In this document: positions 29,972 through 37,948 of the stretch, piece by piece
Layout of the letters: every line of letters starts with the position of its first letter
Numbering within the stretch: position 1 is the stretch's first letter
NCBI GenBank assembly: GCA_028285495.1
Contig: JANQPB010000031.1
Coordinates: 1-64,000 of the forward strand
DNA length: 64,000 nt
Direction: 5' to 3'
Source of the DNA: Acidimicrobiales bacterium
Lineage (GTDB): Bacteria; Actinomycetota; Acidimicrobiia; Acidimicrobiales; SZUA-35
Translations under genes and position numbers: made by a program
Notes under the pieces: model-generated
What the model saw: the letters and a program-made list of their open reading frames with translations, nothing else
Database searches by the model: none
What the model was told of the DNA's origin: nothing

Positions 29972-31146
29972 TGACCGGGGCGGTCGCCGTCACCGGACTC
30001 GGAGTCGTCGCCTCATGCGGCGTCGGGGCCGAGGCATTCTGGCAGGGGCTCCTGGCCCAGCCGGCCGACGGCGACCGCCGGGTGCCCGACTGGGACCCCG
30101 CTCCCTGGTACGACAGCCCGAAGGACGCCAGGCGGGCCGACCCCTTCACCCAGTACGCCATCGCCGCGGCGGCCATGGCCCTGGACGAGGCGGGCGAGCT
30201 CGGCGCCGATCCCGATCGGATCGGGGTCATGATCGGCACCGGCATCGGCGGGATCAGCACCAACGAGCAACAGATCGTCGTCCGCCACGAGAAGGGCGAC
30301 CGGCGGGTCTCGCCGTTCCTGATCCCCATGATGATGCCGAACGCCGCATCGGCCGCAGTGTCGATGCGCCACGGGTTCCAGGGCCCGTGTGAGACCACGG
30401 TGACCGCCTGCGCCGCCGGCACCCACGCCATCGGCAATGCGGTCAACACCATTCGCTCCGGTCGCTGCGACGTGATGATCGCCGGTGGCAGCGAGGCGCC
30501 GTTCACCCCGACCTCGCTGGCCGGCTTCGGCAACATGACCGCCCTGTCGACCAGCGGCCGCTCGATGCCGTTCGACACCGAGCGCGACGGCTTCGTGATG
30601 GGCGAGGGCGCAGCGGTCCTGGTGCTGGAGAGCCTCGAGCGGGCGACCGCACGAGGGGCCGCGATCCTCGGACTGGTGCTCGGCTCGGCCAGCACGGCCG
30701 ACGCCCACCACATCACCGCTCCGGCCCCCGGCGGCTCGGGCGCCATCCGGTGCATGGAGCTGGCCCTCGGTGATGCCGGCATCGCCGTCGACGATGTCGG
30801 CCACATCAACGCCCACGGCACGTCGACCCCGCTCAACGACATGGCCGAGGCCCACGCCATCGCCAAGGTGTTCGGCACCTCGCCGGGGCCGGTCATCACC
30901 TCGACCAAGGGGGTGACGGGCCACGCACTCGGCGCAGCCGGCGCGCTGGAGGCGGCGGCGGTGCTGCTGTCGATCCGGCACCGGCAGGTCCCGCCGACGC
31001 AGGGGCTGGTCAACGTCGACCCGGAGATGCCGACGCTCGACCTCGTGATGGGTGAGCCCCGCGAGTGGGAGCCGGCGGCCGCCCTCAGCAACAGCTTCGG
31101 CTTCGGGGGTCACAACGGCACCCTGGTCATCGCACCGGCGCCCTGA
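29971..31146 (+). CDS. fabF: 3-oxoacyl-ACP synthase II
   Basis: FabF is the elongating condensing enzyme of FAS-II. The Cys-His-His triad is present: Cys147 in VTACAAGTHAI, His in INAHGTSTPLND and His in TKGVTGHALGAAG. SNSFGFGGHNGTL closes the protein. The 391 residues are slightly short for the family (about 410). ATG 29971 overlaps the acpP stop by one base and fabZ starts 10 bp after its end, so this is the core of a tight operon. Confidence 0.96.
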   Translation: MTGAVAVTGLGVVASCGVGAEAFWQGLLAQPADGDRRVPDWDPAPWYDSPKDARRADPFTQYAIAAAAMALDEAGELGADPDRIGVMIGTGIGGISTNEQQIVVRHEKGDRRVSPFLIPMMMPNAASAAVSMRHGFQGPCETTVTACAAGTHAIGNAVNTIRSGRCDVMIAGGSEAPFTPTSLAGFGNMTALSTSGRSMPFDTERDGFVMGEGAAVLVLESLERATARGAAILGLVLGSASTADAHHITAPAPGGSGAIRCMELALGDAGIAVDDVGHINAHGTSTPLNDMAEAHAIAKVFGTSPGPVITSTKGVTGHALGAAGALEAAAVLLSIRHRQVPPTQGLVNVDPEMPTLDLVMGEPREWEPAAALSNSFGFGGHNGTLVIAPAP

Positions 31147-31155
31147 GCGATCGCC

Positions 31156-31587
31156 ATGTCGGAGCCACTCCCCGATCCCCGCGACCTGCTCCCCCACCGA
31201 GAGCCCTTCCTGTTCGTCGACCGTCTCGTCGACCTGGTCCCCGGCCAGTCGGTCGCCGGCACGTGGAAGCTGACCGGTGAGGAGTCGTTCTTCGCCGGCC
31301 ACTTCCCCGGCCGCCCGACGCTCCCCGGCGTGCTCATGCTGGAGGCGTTGGCCCAGGTCGGCGCGTGCGGCCTGCTGGCCGAGGAGCGCTTCCGGGGCAA
31401 GCTGCCGCTGTTCGGTGGCGCCGAGAAGGTCCGCTTCCGCCGACAGGTCGTACCGGGTGAGGAGCTCCGGCTCGACGTCGAGATCCTCCGGCTCGGCTCC
31501 CGGGCCGGCAAGGCCAGGGGCACGGCGTCGGTCGACGGCGAGACCGCGTGCGGGGCCGAGATCACCTTCGTGATCGTCGAGGGCTAG
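31156..31587 (+). CDS. fabZ: 3-hydroxyacyl-ACP dehydratase
   Basis: FabZ dehydrates beta-hydroxyacyl-ACP. The 143-residue hotdog-fold protein has LLPHREPFLFVDRL near the start, the catalytic-His segment FFAGHFPGRPTLPGVLMLEALAQVGA, and KVRFRRQVVPGEEL. It is the last gene of fabD-H-G-acpP-fabF-fabZ. No enoyl reductase (fabI or fabV) is in the window, so that step must be encoded elsewhere. Confidence 0.92.
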   Translation: MSEPLPDPRDLLPHREPFLFVDRLVDLVPGQSVAGTWKLTGEESFFAGHFPGRPTLPGVLMLEALAQVGACGLLAEERFRGKLPLFGGAEKVRFRRQVVPGEELRLDVEILRLGSRAGKARGTASVDGETACGAEITFVIVEG

Positions 31588-31671
31588 ACACCCACACCGT
31601 TCGCCGCCGGGCCCCGGGGAGACGATCGTCGTGCCATCGGCCGAGATCGACGCGTTCGCGGGAACGAGCGA

Positions 31672-31709
31672 CGCCCCGCCGCCGGTCCCTGCGGACCGAT
31701 GGCGGGGCG
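31672..31709. terminator. Bidirectional terminator between fabZ and the HU gene
   Basis: CGCCCCGCC (31672-31680) pairs with GGCGGGGCG (31701-31709), and the inner GGTCC/GGACC extends the stem. It lies between two convergent genes. T-tracts are poor on both sides, but the stem is very stable and the position is right. Confidence 0.65.
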
Positions 31710-31759
31710 CCAATCGTGGTCGGTGAGGCGGCACGGGACCGCCCCACGATCGTGATGCT

Positions 31760-32035
31760 TCAGCCCTTGCCGGCGGCCTTGAGCTTGGTCAGCGCGGTCA
31801 CCTTGGCCGCCTTGGAGGCGGGGATCTGCATCTTCTCGCCGGTCTGCGGGTTGTGACCGGTCCGGGCGGCGCGCTCGACCTGCTCGAACTTCAGCCAACC
31901 CTGGATGGTGACCGTGTCACCGTTTGCGACGGCATCGGCGACGACGTCGAACATCCCGTTGATCGACGCCTCGACGTCCTTCTTCGAGACTCCGCTCTGT
32001 CCGGCGATGCTGTCAACCAGTTCGGACTTGTTCAT
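31760..32035 (-). CDS. hup: HU family DNA-binding protein
   Basis: HU compacts and bends DNA as a dimer. The 91 residues fit the short form, without the Lys/Ala tail found in mycobacterial HupB. MNKSELVDSIA starts the helical dimer region, and GWLKFEQVERAARTGHNPQTGEKMQIP is the DNA-binding beta arm with the proline-tipped loop. ATG 32035 has AAGGAG 6 nt upstream. A promoter with TTGACA lies about 70 bp upstream. The upstream intergenic region is long. Confidence 0.95.
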   Translation of the reverse strand: MNKSELVDSIAGQSGVSKKDVEASINGMFDVVADAVANGDTVTIQGWLKFEQVERAARTGHNPQTGEKMQIPASKAAKVTALTKLKAAGKG

Positions 32036-32085
32036 GCGAACTCCTTGTTTCCGTGGGGGCTCCCTTGCGGTGGGGAGACACCAGC

Positions 32086-32114
32086 AGTGGAGTCCGACCG
32101 AATCACATTGTCAA
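32086..32114 (-). promoter_or_regulatory. Promoter of hup
   Basis: On the minus strand, a perfect TTGACA (32109-32114) is followed 17 nt later by TCCACT (32086-32091). The -35 box and spacing are ideal and the -10 box is weak. It is the only TTGACA-type promoter I noticed in the window, and it leaves a leader of about 45 nt with a good ribosome binding site. Confidence 0.6.
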
Positions 32115-32263
32115 GGATTTCGTCGACCGGGCGGGACTCGCCAGCCGCTCCAACACTGGGATTCGGGGGTCGTCCGGCAAATGACAACCGTCACCGGGGG
32201 TCGCCGAGTCACCACGGTGGGCAGCCGACCCGCCCGGCGGGCCCCGCGGGATCATCGAGCGGC

Positions 32264-32289
32264 GAAACCCGCGCCATTCCGCGGGTTTC
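32264..32289. other. Orphan hairpin in the 451-bp gap between hup and the NUDIX gene
   Basis: GAAACCCGCG (32264-32273) and CGCGGGTTTC (32280-32289) form a perfect 10-bp stem with a 6-nt loop. No gene ends nearby, so it is not an obvious terminator. Apart from the hup promoter and this hairpin I see nothing else in 32036-32486; no reading frame there looks like a gene. Confidence 0.5.
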
Positions 32290-32486
32290 GGCCACCGGCG
32301 ACCGGCGATGAAGGCTCGAACACGCCCGCCGGCCGGCCGCCGGGATCCCCTCCGGCGCCGATGTCGACCGGGTCGGCGGAAACCGGGCCGGACGACCGCC
32401 GGGGCGGGACAGGAAATTTCCGCTGAACCAGGGGATTCTCATCGTTTCTCACCATTGAGCGGATCGTTCGGACCAAGCTGTGGCCC

Positions 32487-33011
32487 ATGCCATTCACCCC
32501 GATCGTCGGCACCCTGGCCTACCTCTGGGACCGCGACACCGACCGGGTCCTGCTGATCCGGCGCAACGCGAGACCAGACGACGATCACCTCGGCAAGGTC
32601 AACGGGCTCGGCGGCAAGGTCGAGCCGGACGAGTCGGTGGTGGCCGGCCTCCGGCGAGAGCTCCGGGAGGAGGCCGAGGTCGACCTCACCGACCTCCGGC
32701 TCCGGGGCACCATCACCTGGACCAACTTCGGTCCGAGGCGAGAGGAGTGGCTCGGCTTCGTGTTCCTCGCCACCGCCTGGACCGGCACCCCACCCCGAGC
32801 CAACGAGGAGGGCACCCTGGAATGGGTGCGAAGGACCGACCTCCTGGCGGCCTGCGACCCGTCCGACGTCGACGCCGCCGGACGGCTCCCGCTGTGGGCC
32901 GGCGACCGCCACTTCATCCCCCTGGTCTTCGACGACGAGCCCCGAGCCTTCCACGGGACGATGCCGTACGACGGCGACGAACCGCTGTCGTGGGACTACG
33001 AGCGGCTGTAG
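32487..33011 (+). CDS. NUDIX hydrolase (8-oxo-dGTP diphosphatase-like)
   Basis: A 174-residue NUDIX protein. The NUDIX box reads GGKVEPDESVVAGLRRELREEAEV. It keeps the REL-x-EE metal-binding core, but the late Gly of the consensus is replaced by Glu. The order YLWDRDTDRVLLIRRN, then LGKVNGLGGKVE, is like MutT/MTH1-type enzymes that clean oxidised purine nucleotides or act on similar nucleoside diphosphate derivatives. Its neighbour is an oxidative-stress-type sigma pair, which fits, but it has no visible SigR promoter of its own. Confidence 0.85.
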   Translation: MPFTPIVGTLAYLWDRDTDRVLLIRRNARPDDDHLGKVNGLGGKVEPDESVVAGLRRELREEAEVDLTDLRLRGTITWTNFGPRREEWLGFVFLATAWTGTPPRANEEGTLEWVRRTDLLAACDPSDVDAAGRLPLWAGDRHFIPLVFDDEPRAFHGTMPYDGDEPLSWDYERL

Positions 33012-33127
33012 GACGGCGGGGCGGAGACCGACGAGGTGAACACGTCGACGGATCTGAACTTCGTCTTATCGCAGGCCGCCCGAGAAGGCTCGGCCGCCCG
33101 ATCGACGACCAGCCATGCCAGGATGGA

Positions 33128-33154
33128 GGGAATGGCGGCAACGCTGACCCGGTT
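33128..33154 (+). promoter_or_regulatory. SigR-type promoter of the sigR-rsrA operon
   Basis: GGGAAT at 33128-33133 and GTT at 33152-33154 are separated by exactly 18 nt, the promoter pattern of SigR (Streptomyces) and SigH (Mycobacterium). The expected transcript start, about 7 nt downstream, falls at or just before ATG 33164. The sigma factor therefore appears to activate its own gene. Confidence 0.75.
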
Positions 33155-33163
33155 ACCGAGGAG

Positions 33164-33724
33164 ATGCTCGCAGTGATGGACAAGGCCGAGACCGCGGCCG
33201 ACGAGCGGTTCGACCGCTACGTCCTCCCCGAACTGGATGTGATGTACCGGACGGCGTGGTCGCTGACCCGCTCGGACGCCGACGCCCAGGATCTGGTGCA
33301 GGACACCCTCCTGCGGGCCTACCGGGCGATCGAGCGGTTCGACGGTCGCCACCCCCGGGCCTGGCTGTTGACGATCATGCGCAACGCCAACATCAACCGG
33401 GTCCGCAAGAAGAAGCCCGACCTGCTCGATGATCCGGACGCCACCTTCGAGCGCTCGACCGACTTCGCCGACCAGGACCACCCGGAGTCGCTCGTCGTCG
33501 ACCCGGTGTTCGACGCCGCCATCGAGTCGGCGTTCGAGGAGCTGCCGGACATGTTCCGGGAGATCGTCGAGCTGGTCGACCTCAACGGCCTCGCCTACCA
33601 GGAGGCGGCCGACCTGCTCGACATCCCGGTCGGCACCGTCATGAGCCGCCTCCACCGGGCCCGCAAGCGCATCCGCGACCACCTGGCCGACACCGGCCTC
33701 GACGGGGAGGCGGCGCTCCGATGA
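33164..33724 (+). CDS. sigR: ECF sigma factor of the SigR/SigH redox-stress group
   Basis: A 186-residue ECF sigma factor. Region 2 includes DAQDLVQDTLLRAYRAIERFDGRHPRAWL, and region 4 includes LPDMFREIVELVDLNGLAYQEAADLLDIPVGTVMSRLHRARKRI. ATG 33164 fits a near-leaderless start from the SigR-type promoter. GTG 33173 and ATG 33176 are alternatives, served by GAGGAG at 33158-33163. The stop overlaps the anti-sigma start by ATGA. SigR-type factors switch on thioredoxin, mycothiol and protease genes under disulfide stress. The partner and promoter support this subgroup. Confidence 0.92.
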   Translation: MLAVMDKAETAADERFDRYVLPELDVMYRTAWSLTRSDADAQDLVQDTLLRAYRAIERFDGRHPRAWLLTIMRNANINRVRKKKPDLLDDPDATFERSTDFADQDHPESLVVDPVFDAAIESAFEELPDMFREIVELVDLNGLAYQEAADLLDIPVGTVMSRLHRARKRIRDHLADTGLDGEAALR

Positions 33725-33990
33725 TCAACCGTCTCCTGAAGCGGTTCCGCCGCGGCCCCTCGTGTGACGAGGTCATGGAGGTGCTGCAGGCGTATCTCGA
33801 CGGCGAGGTCGATGTCGACACCGCCCGCATGGTCGCCGGCCACCTCGACGACTGCGCGGCGTGCTCGAACGAGTCCGAGGTCTACCAGCGCATCAAGGAC
33901 AGCCTGTCGACGCGCCGTCGCGAGATCGACCCCGAGGTCCGCGCCGCCCTCGAGGCGTTCAGCCGGGACCTGCGCACCGCCACCGACTAG
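33721..33990 (+). CDS. rsrA: RsrA-type zinc-binding anti-sigma factor
   Basis: An 89-residue anti-sigma factor with the ZAS motif His41-x3-Cys45-x2-Cys48 (HLDDCAAC) and a Cys at position 15. In Streptomyces RsrA the redox residues are C11, H37, C41 and C44; here the same set is shifted by exactly four, so spacing is identical. Reduced, zinc-bound RsrA holds SigR; disulfide formation releases it. The protein is mostly helical with a basic N-terminus. It is coupled to sigR by an ATGA overlap. A GC-rich hairpin at 34000-34022 follows and may end the transcript. Confidence 0.92.
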   Translation: MINRLLKRFRRGPSCDEVMEVLQAYLDGEVDVDTARMVAGHLDDCAACSNESEVYQRIKDSLSTRRREIDPEVRAALEAFSRDLRTATD

Positions 33991-34092
33991 GAAGGACCAG
34001 GCCCGGCGCCGGCGTGCGGGCCGCCGGTCGCTCCGCCGCGCGCGTTCGGTCGGACGGTTCGAGAACGGGAGGAAAGGCCGCTCCGGTCGTGC

Positions 34093-34098
34093 TAGGGT
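34093..34098 (+). promoter_or_regulatory. Candidate -10 box (TAGGGT) of the leuA transcript
   Basis: TAGGGT lies 8 nt before the GTG of the leucine-rich leader peptide, the same arrangement as at other leaderless starts in this window. Transcription would begin at about 34105. No -35 box is clear. Confidence 0.5.
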
Positions 34099-34106
34099 CT
34101 TGCTTC

Positions 34107-34151
34107 GTGTTTGCGCTGCTCGACCTCCGACTTCTCGGCCCGGCCGCTTAG
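34107..34151 (+). CDS. leuL: Leucine-rich leader peptide of leuA
   Basis: A 14-codon frame starts at GTG 34107 and reads MFALLDLRLLGPAA, then TAG. Five of 14 codons are leucine (CTG, CTC, CTC, CTT, CTC), in two adjacent pairs. It sits about 220 bp ahead of leuA, as expected for an attenuation leader in which ribosome stalling at Leu codons controls leuA. Leucine leader peptides before leuA are known or predicted in several actinobacteria. The peptide is nearly leaderless. Confidence 0.7.
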   Translation: MFALLDLRLLGPAA

Positions 34152-34373
34152 TCGAGCGCGCCGGGTTACCCACCACGGAGTCCAGGCCCCGCAGCGGCAG
34201 TCACGCCGCAGGACGCCCGCCGAAACCTCACGCCACCGATCACGGTCGTCGTCGAGGTCCGGGCCGCCAACGGGAAGGCCTCGCTCCCCTGTTCCTGCCG
34301 TCACGTCCAACCCGTACGAAACCCTGAACCGGGCCCGCAGCCCAGGCGGTTGCCGGCCACCGAGGAGCCCGAG
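34152..34373 (+). promoter_or_regulatory. Putative attenuator region between the leader peptide and leuA
   Basis: This 222-nt stretch has no gene. It contains several short inverted repeats: GCGGC/GCCGC around 34194-34209, and CGAGG(T)CC at 34253-34260 against GGCCTCG at 34277-34283, followed by a pyrimidine-rich run with few T. These could be the competing hairpins of a leucine attenuator, but I cannot assign terminator and antiterminator with certainty. Confidence 0.4.
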
Positions 34374-36047
34374 ATGAAACGCATGCCCATCGAGAAGTAC
34401 CAGTCGTTCCCCCAGATCGACATCCCCGACCGCACCTGGCCCGGTGTGGTGACCACCACCGCACCGCTCTGGTGCAGCGTCGACCTGCGCGACGGCAACC
34501 AGGCGCTCATCGAGCCGATGGACCCCGAGCGCAAGCGGATGATGTTCGAGAAGCTGATCGAGATCGGCTTCACCGAGATCGAGGTCGGCTTCCCCGCCGC
34601 CTCCGACACCGACTTCGACTTCGTCCGCCAGATCATCGAGGACAAGGCGATCCCCGACCACGTCACCATCCAGGTCCTGACCCAGTCACGGCCCGAGCTG
34701 ATCGACCGCACCTACGAGTCGCTGGTCGGCGCCGACAAGGCCATCGTCCACCTCTACAACTCGACCTCGACCGTGCAGCGGCGGGTCGTGTTCGGGCTCG
34801 ACGAGGCCGGCATCACCGACATCGCCGTGACCGGGGCCGAGCGCTGCAAGGCCAACGAGGTCAACGTGCCCGGCACCAAGATCCGCTACGAGTACTCGCC
34901 CGAGAGCTTCACCGGCACCGAGTTGCCGTTCGCCAAGCAGATCTGCGAGTCGGTGATGGACGTCTTCGTCCCGACCCCGGACGACCCGCTGATCCTCAAC
35001 CTGCCGGCCACCGTCGAGATGAGCACCGCCAACATCTACGGCGACATGATCGAGTGGTTCCACCGCAACATCGTCGGTCGGGACGCCATCGTGCTCTCGC
35101 TGCATCCCCACAACGACCGGGGCACCGCCGTGGCCGCGGCCGAGTTCGGCGTCATGGCCGGTGCCGACCGGGTCGAGGGCACGCTGTTCGGCAACGGCGA
35201 GCGGACCGGCAACGTCGACGTCATCACCCTGGCCCTCAACCTGTTCAGCCAGGGCGTCGACCCCGGCCTCGACGTCACCGAGATCAACGAGCTGCGCCGG
35301 GTGGCCGAGCACTGCAACCAGCTGCCGGTCCATCCCCGCCACCCCTACGTCGGCGACCTCGTCTACACCGCCTTCTCCGGCTCGCACCAGGATGCGATCA
35401 AGAAGGGATTCGAGGCCATGGACCAGACCGGCCAGACCCTGTGGGAGGTCCCGTACCTGCCGATCGACCCCGAGGACGTCGGCCGGACCTACGAGGACGT
35501 CATCCGGGTCAACTCCCAGTCTGGCAAGGGCGGCGTCGCCTACCTGCTCAAGACCGAGCAGGAGCTCGACCTGCCCCGACGGCTGCAGATCGAGTTCACC
35601 CGGGTCATCCAGCAGATCACCGACACCACCGGTAAGGAGATCACGGGCAACGAGATCTGGGACCAGTTCCGCAACCACTACCTGACGGTGACCAAGCCGT
35701 ACGAGCTGGTCTCGTTCTCGACCACCCAGAACGCCGAGGGGGCCGACCGCTCCCGGGTCAGCGCCACCATCCGCATCGACGGCGAGGAGCGCACGATCGG
35801 GGGCGAGGGCGGTGGCTCGGTCGAGGCGTTCGCCAACGCCGTCAACGACACGCTCGGGGCCGACGTGCGGGTGCTCGACTACCACGAGCACGCGATCGGC
35901 ACCGGCACCGACGCCAAGGCCGTGTGTTACATGGAGCTGCAGGTCGGCGGCACCGAGCTCTGGGGCGTCGGTGTCCACACCGACATCGTCACCGCCTCGC
36001 TGCGGGCGATCGTCTCGGGCATCAACCGGGCGGTCGAGGCCGGCTGA
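34374..36047 (+). CDS. leuA: 2-isopropylmalate synthase
   Basis: LeuA condenses acetyl-CoA with 2-oxoisovalerate in the first committed step of leucine synthesis. The 557 residues are the long actinobacterial type. The TIM barrel has WCSVDLRDGNQALI with metal-binding Asp, and SLHPHNDRGTA with the His-x-His metal ligands. GNGERTGNVD and the C-terminal regulatory domain (about 430-557, SFSTTQN, GEGGGSVEAF) for leucine feedback are intact. ATG 34374 has GAGGAG 7 nt upstream. A leucine leader peptide precedes it. No other leucine genes are in the window. Confidence 0.96.
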   Translation: MKRMPIEKYQSFPQIDIPDRTWPGVVTTTAPLWCSVDLRDGNQALIEPMDPERKRMMFEKLIEIGFTEIEVGFPAASDTDFDFVRQIIEDKAIPDHVTIQVLTQSRPELIDRTYESLVGADKAIVHLYNSTSTVQRRVVFGLDEAGITDIAVTGAERCKANEVNVPGTKIRYEYSPESFTGTELPFAKQICESVMDVFVPTPDDPLILNLPATVEMSTANIYGDMIEWFHRNIVGRDAIVLSLHPHNDRGTAVAAAEFGVMAGADRVEGTLFGNGERTGNVDVITLALNLFSQGVDPGLDVTEINELRRVAEHCNQLPVHPRHPYVGDLVYTAFSGSHQDAIKKGFEAMDQTGQTLWEVPYLPIDPEDVGRTYEDVIRVNSQSGKGGVAYLLKTEQELDLPRRLQIEFTRVIQQITDTTGKEITGNEIWDQFRNHYLTVTKPYELVSFSTTQNAEGADRSRVSATIRIDGEERTIGGEGGGSVEAFANAVNDTLGADVRVLDYHEHAIGTGTDAKAVCYMELQVGGTELWGVGVHTDIVTASLRAIVSGINRAVEAG

Positions 36048-36101
36048 CCGGCTCGGACGACCGGCCCCACCCGTGAGGTCGGGCCGCCGGCGCTCGTGTC
36101 G

Positions 36102-37475
36102 CTACGACGCCGGCGGCTCGACGATCACCGTTCCGGGGCGATACGTGGCCCAGGCGAACCAGAACGTGTCGAGGTGGGGCACCTGCGTGAGCTCGCTGCC
36201 GGCCAGCGGGCCACCGGTGGCCTGACCGAGCACGTTCCAGGTCGAGCCCGTCTGGTCGTCGACGAACCCATCGCCGGCTGCGCCTGCGGCGAACGTCAGC
36301 TCGGTCCCGTCCGGGGCCAGCGCCTCGAACACCCCCGTCTGACCGACGTCGCGGCCCCCGTCGACCTGGAACGAGTCGAGCGACGAGGCCAGGCCGGGCT
36401 CGTGGAAGACGACCAGATTGCGGCCGTCCTCGGTCACCGGTATGACCGGCCGCTCGATCAGGTCCTCGAGGCGGACGGCGACCGAGCCGTCGGCGTCGTT
36501 CACGCCGACGATCCGGGCCTTCGAGGCCAGGGTGCGGTCGATGTCGCCGGTGAAGAACGTGGAGATCGGGTCGGACTGCTCGAAGTCGTAGCCCGGATAC
36601 GGGTTCTGGCCGTATGGCCGCTGCGCCCCGGTCGACTGGTTGAGCACGAGGCCCTCCGGGTGGGCCTGGCGGAACTGGGCCCACGACACGGTCTGGGCCG
36701 GGATGAAGCCGAGCTGGGCGCCGGCGTAGTGGCCGACCAGTCCGCCGCCGGTGAAGTGGGCCCACAGCGACTCCGTCTGCCGGTCGTACATCACCAGGGC
36801 CGACTGGTAGAGCTCGCCCGAGGTGCCGAAGTCGAGGACCCGCTCGCCGACCCGGCGATCGAAGGCCAGTGCCGAGTTGCACAGCGGGCAGAACGTGATC
36901 GACACCGGCACGTCGCCGAAGGTGTCGTTGACGATCTCGTGCCAGATGAGGATCTGGATCGGGTACGCCCTGGCGTCGCCATCGACCTCGACGAGGATCA
37001 CGGCCTCGGAATCGGCCAGGTAGTCGACGTCGTCGACGGCGGTGAACATCGGGGCGTCGATCGGCGGGATGCCGTCAGGGGGCACGCCGCCGGAGCGGAT
37101 CAGGGTCGGGTCGATCACGGGTGCCGGATAGTCCGGGTTGGCCCGGTCGCCCCGCAGCGCCGAGCCGACGGGCTCGGCGTCGTAGTCGATCGTCGAGTAG
37201 TCGACGTCGGAGTCGGGCGGGGTCTGGACCGCGACCGGCGAGCCGGCGTCGTCGGCCTCGGCCTCGGGACCGGGTCCGTCTGCGGTGCCGGCGTCCTCCC
37301 CGGTGCCGGACCCGCCCTCGGCGCCGGACCCGGCCTCCACGGCGGACCGGTCGTCCGTCGCCTGGGAGGAGTCGTCGTCACCTCCGGCGCAGGCACCGGC
37401 CACCAGCACGAGGGCAACGGCCGACGCCGCCAGGCGCGTCGTCGTCGGAACGGGCCGTCCACCAGCGAGTCGCAT
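36102..37475 (-). CDS. DUF3179-domain lipoprotein
   Basis: A 457-residue secreted lipoprotein. The N-terminal signal ends in a lipobox-like LVAGAC near residue 29, followed by about 60 residues of acidic, Gly-rich linker. The DUF3179 signature VSITFCPLCNSALAFDR lies near residue 195, with paired cysteines. Further motifs are GSELTQVPHLDTFWFAWA at the C-terminus and IPPIDAPMF upstream. The biochemical role of DUF3179 is unknown. It ends convergent to leuA, 54 bp away. Confidence 0.85.
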   Translation of the reverse strand: MRLAGGRPVPTTTRLAASAVALVLVAGACAGGDDDSSQATDDRSAVEAGSGAEGGSGTGEDAGTADGPGPEAEADDAGSPVAVQTPPDSDVDYSTIDYDAEPVGSALRGDRANPDYPAPVIDPTLIRSGGVPPDGIPPIDAPMFTAVDDVDYLADSEAVILVEVDGDARAYPIQILIWHEIVNDTFGDVPVSITFCPLCNSALAFDRRVGERVLDFGTSGELYQSALVMYDRQTESLWAHFTGGGLVGHYAGAQLGFIPAQTVSWAQFRQAHPEGLVLNQSTGAQRPYGQNPYPGYDFEQSDPISTFFTGDIDRTLASKARIVGVNDADGSVAVRLEDLIERPVIPVTEDGRNLVVFHEPGLASSLDSFQVDGGRDVGQTGVFEALAPDGTELTFAAGAAGDGFVDDQTGSTWNVLGQATGGPLAGSELTQVPHLDTFWFAWATYRPGTVIVEPPAS

Positions 37476-37552
37476 GAACGCACAACCCGCCGACCGGCTC
37501 CGGTGTTCCCGATGTCACACCCGACGAGCCGCCCGGGCCGGACGCTCGGCCG

Positions 37553-37939
37553 TCAGCCGCCCCCGGTCGTCTCCCGCTCGCCCCCGACGCCGCGGTAGCG
37601 GGACAGCGGGCGCGTCCACCGCTCGGCGAACCACCGCTCGTCCCGGGCGTGGGCGTGGAAGTGGGTGGGGACCTGGCGCATCACCCGGTCCAGATCCCAG
37701 CGGCCGGGCCCGAACCGCTCGTCCGCGGCCGCGGCCAGGGCGGCCAGCAGCTCGTCGCGGACCTCGTCGCCCGGTTCGGTCCCGTGGTGCCACCACACGA
37801 CCATCGGAACCGAGCAGACCTCGCAGTCGGCCACCCAGCCGTGCTCGGTCACGGCGTACCAGTGGGTGAACCGAGCGGCCTGGCACAGCTCGCAGTCGGG
37901 ATCGTCGGCTGGGAACGGCCGTCGCTCGTCGACCGGCAC
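37553..37939 (-). CDS. Divergent HIT-like protein with two CxxC pairs
   Basis: A 128-residue protein with CELC (16-19) and CEVC (39-42), which could bind one zinc, and a histidine triad HFHAHAR (93-99) close to the HIT signature H-x-H-x-H-x-x. Between them PMVVWWHHG occupies the place of the VPK-x-H strand of HIT proteins. HIT enzymes hydrolyse nucleotide phosphoramidates or mRNA caps; the substrate here is unknown. GTG 37939 lies 10 bp after the trpA stop, so it is probably the last gene of the trp operon. The tail is Gly/Arg-rich. Confidence 0.7.
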   Translation of the reverse strand: MPVDERRPFPADDPDCELCQAARFTHWYAVTEHGWVADCEVCSVPMVVWWHHGTEPGDEVRDELLAALAAAADERFGPGRWDLDRVMRQVPTHFHAHARDERWFAERWTRPLSRYRGVGGERETTGGG

Positions 37940-37948
37940 GGCGCTCGC

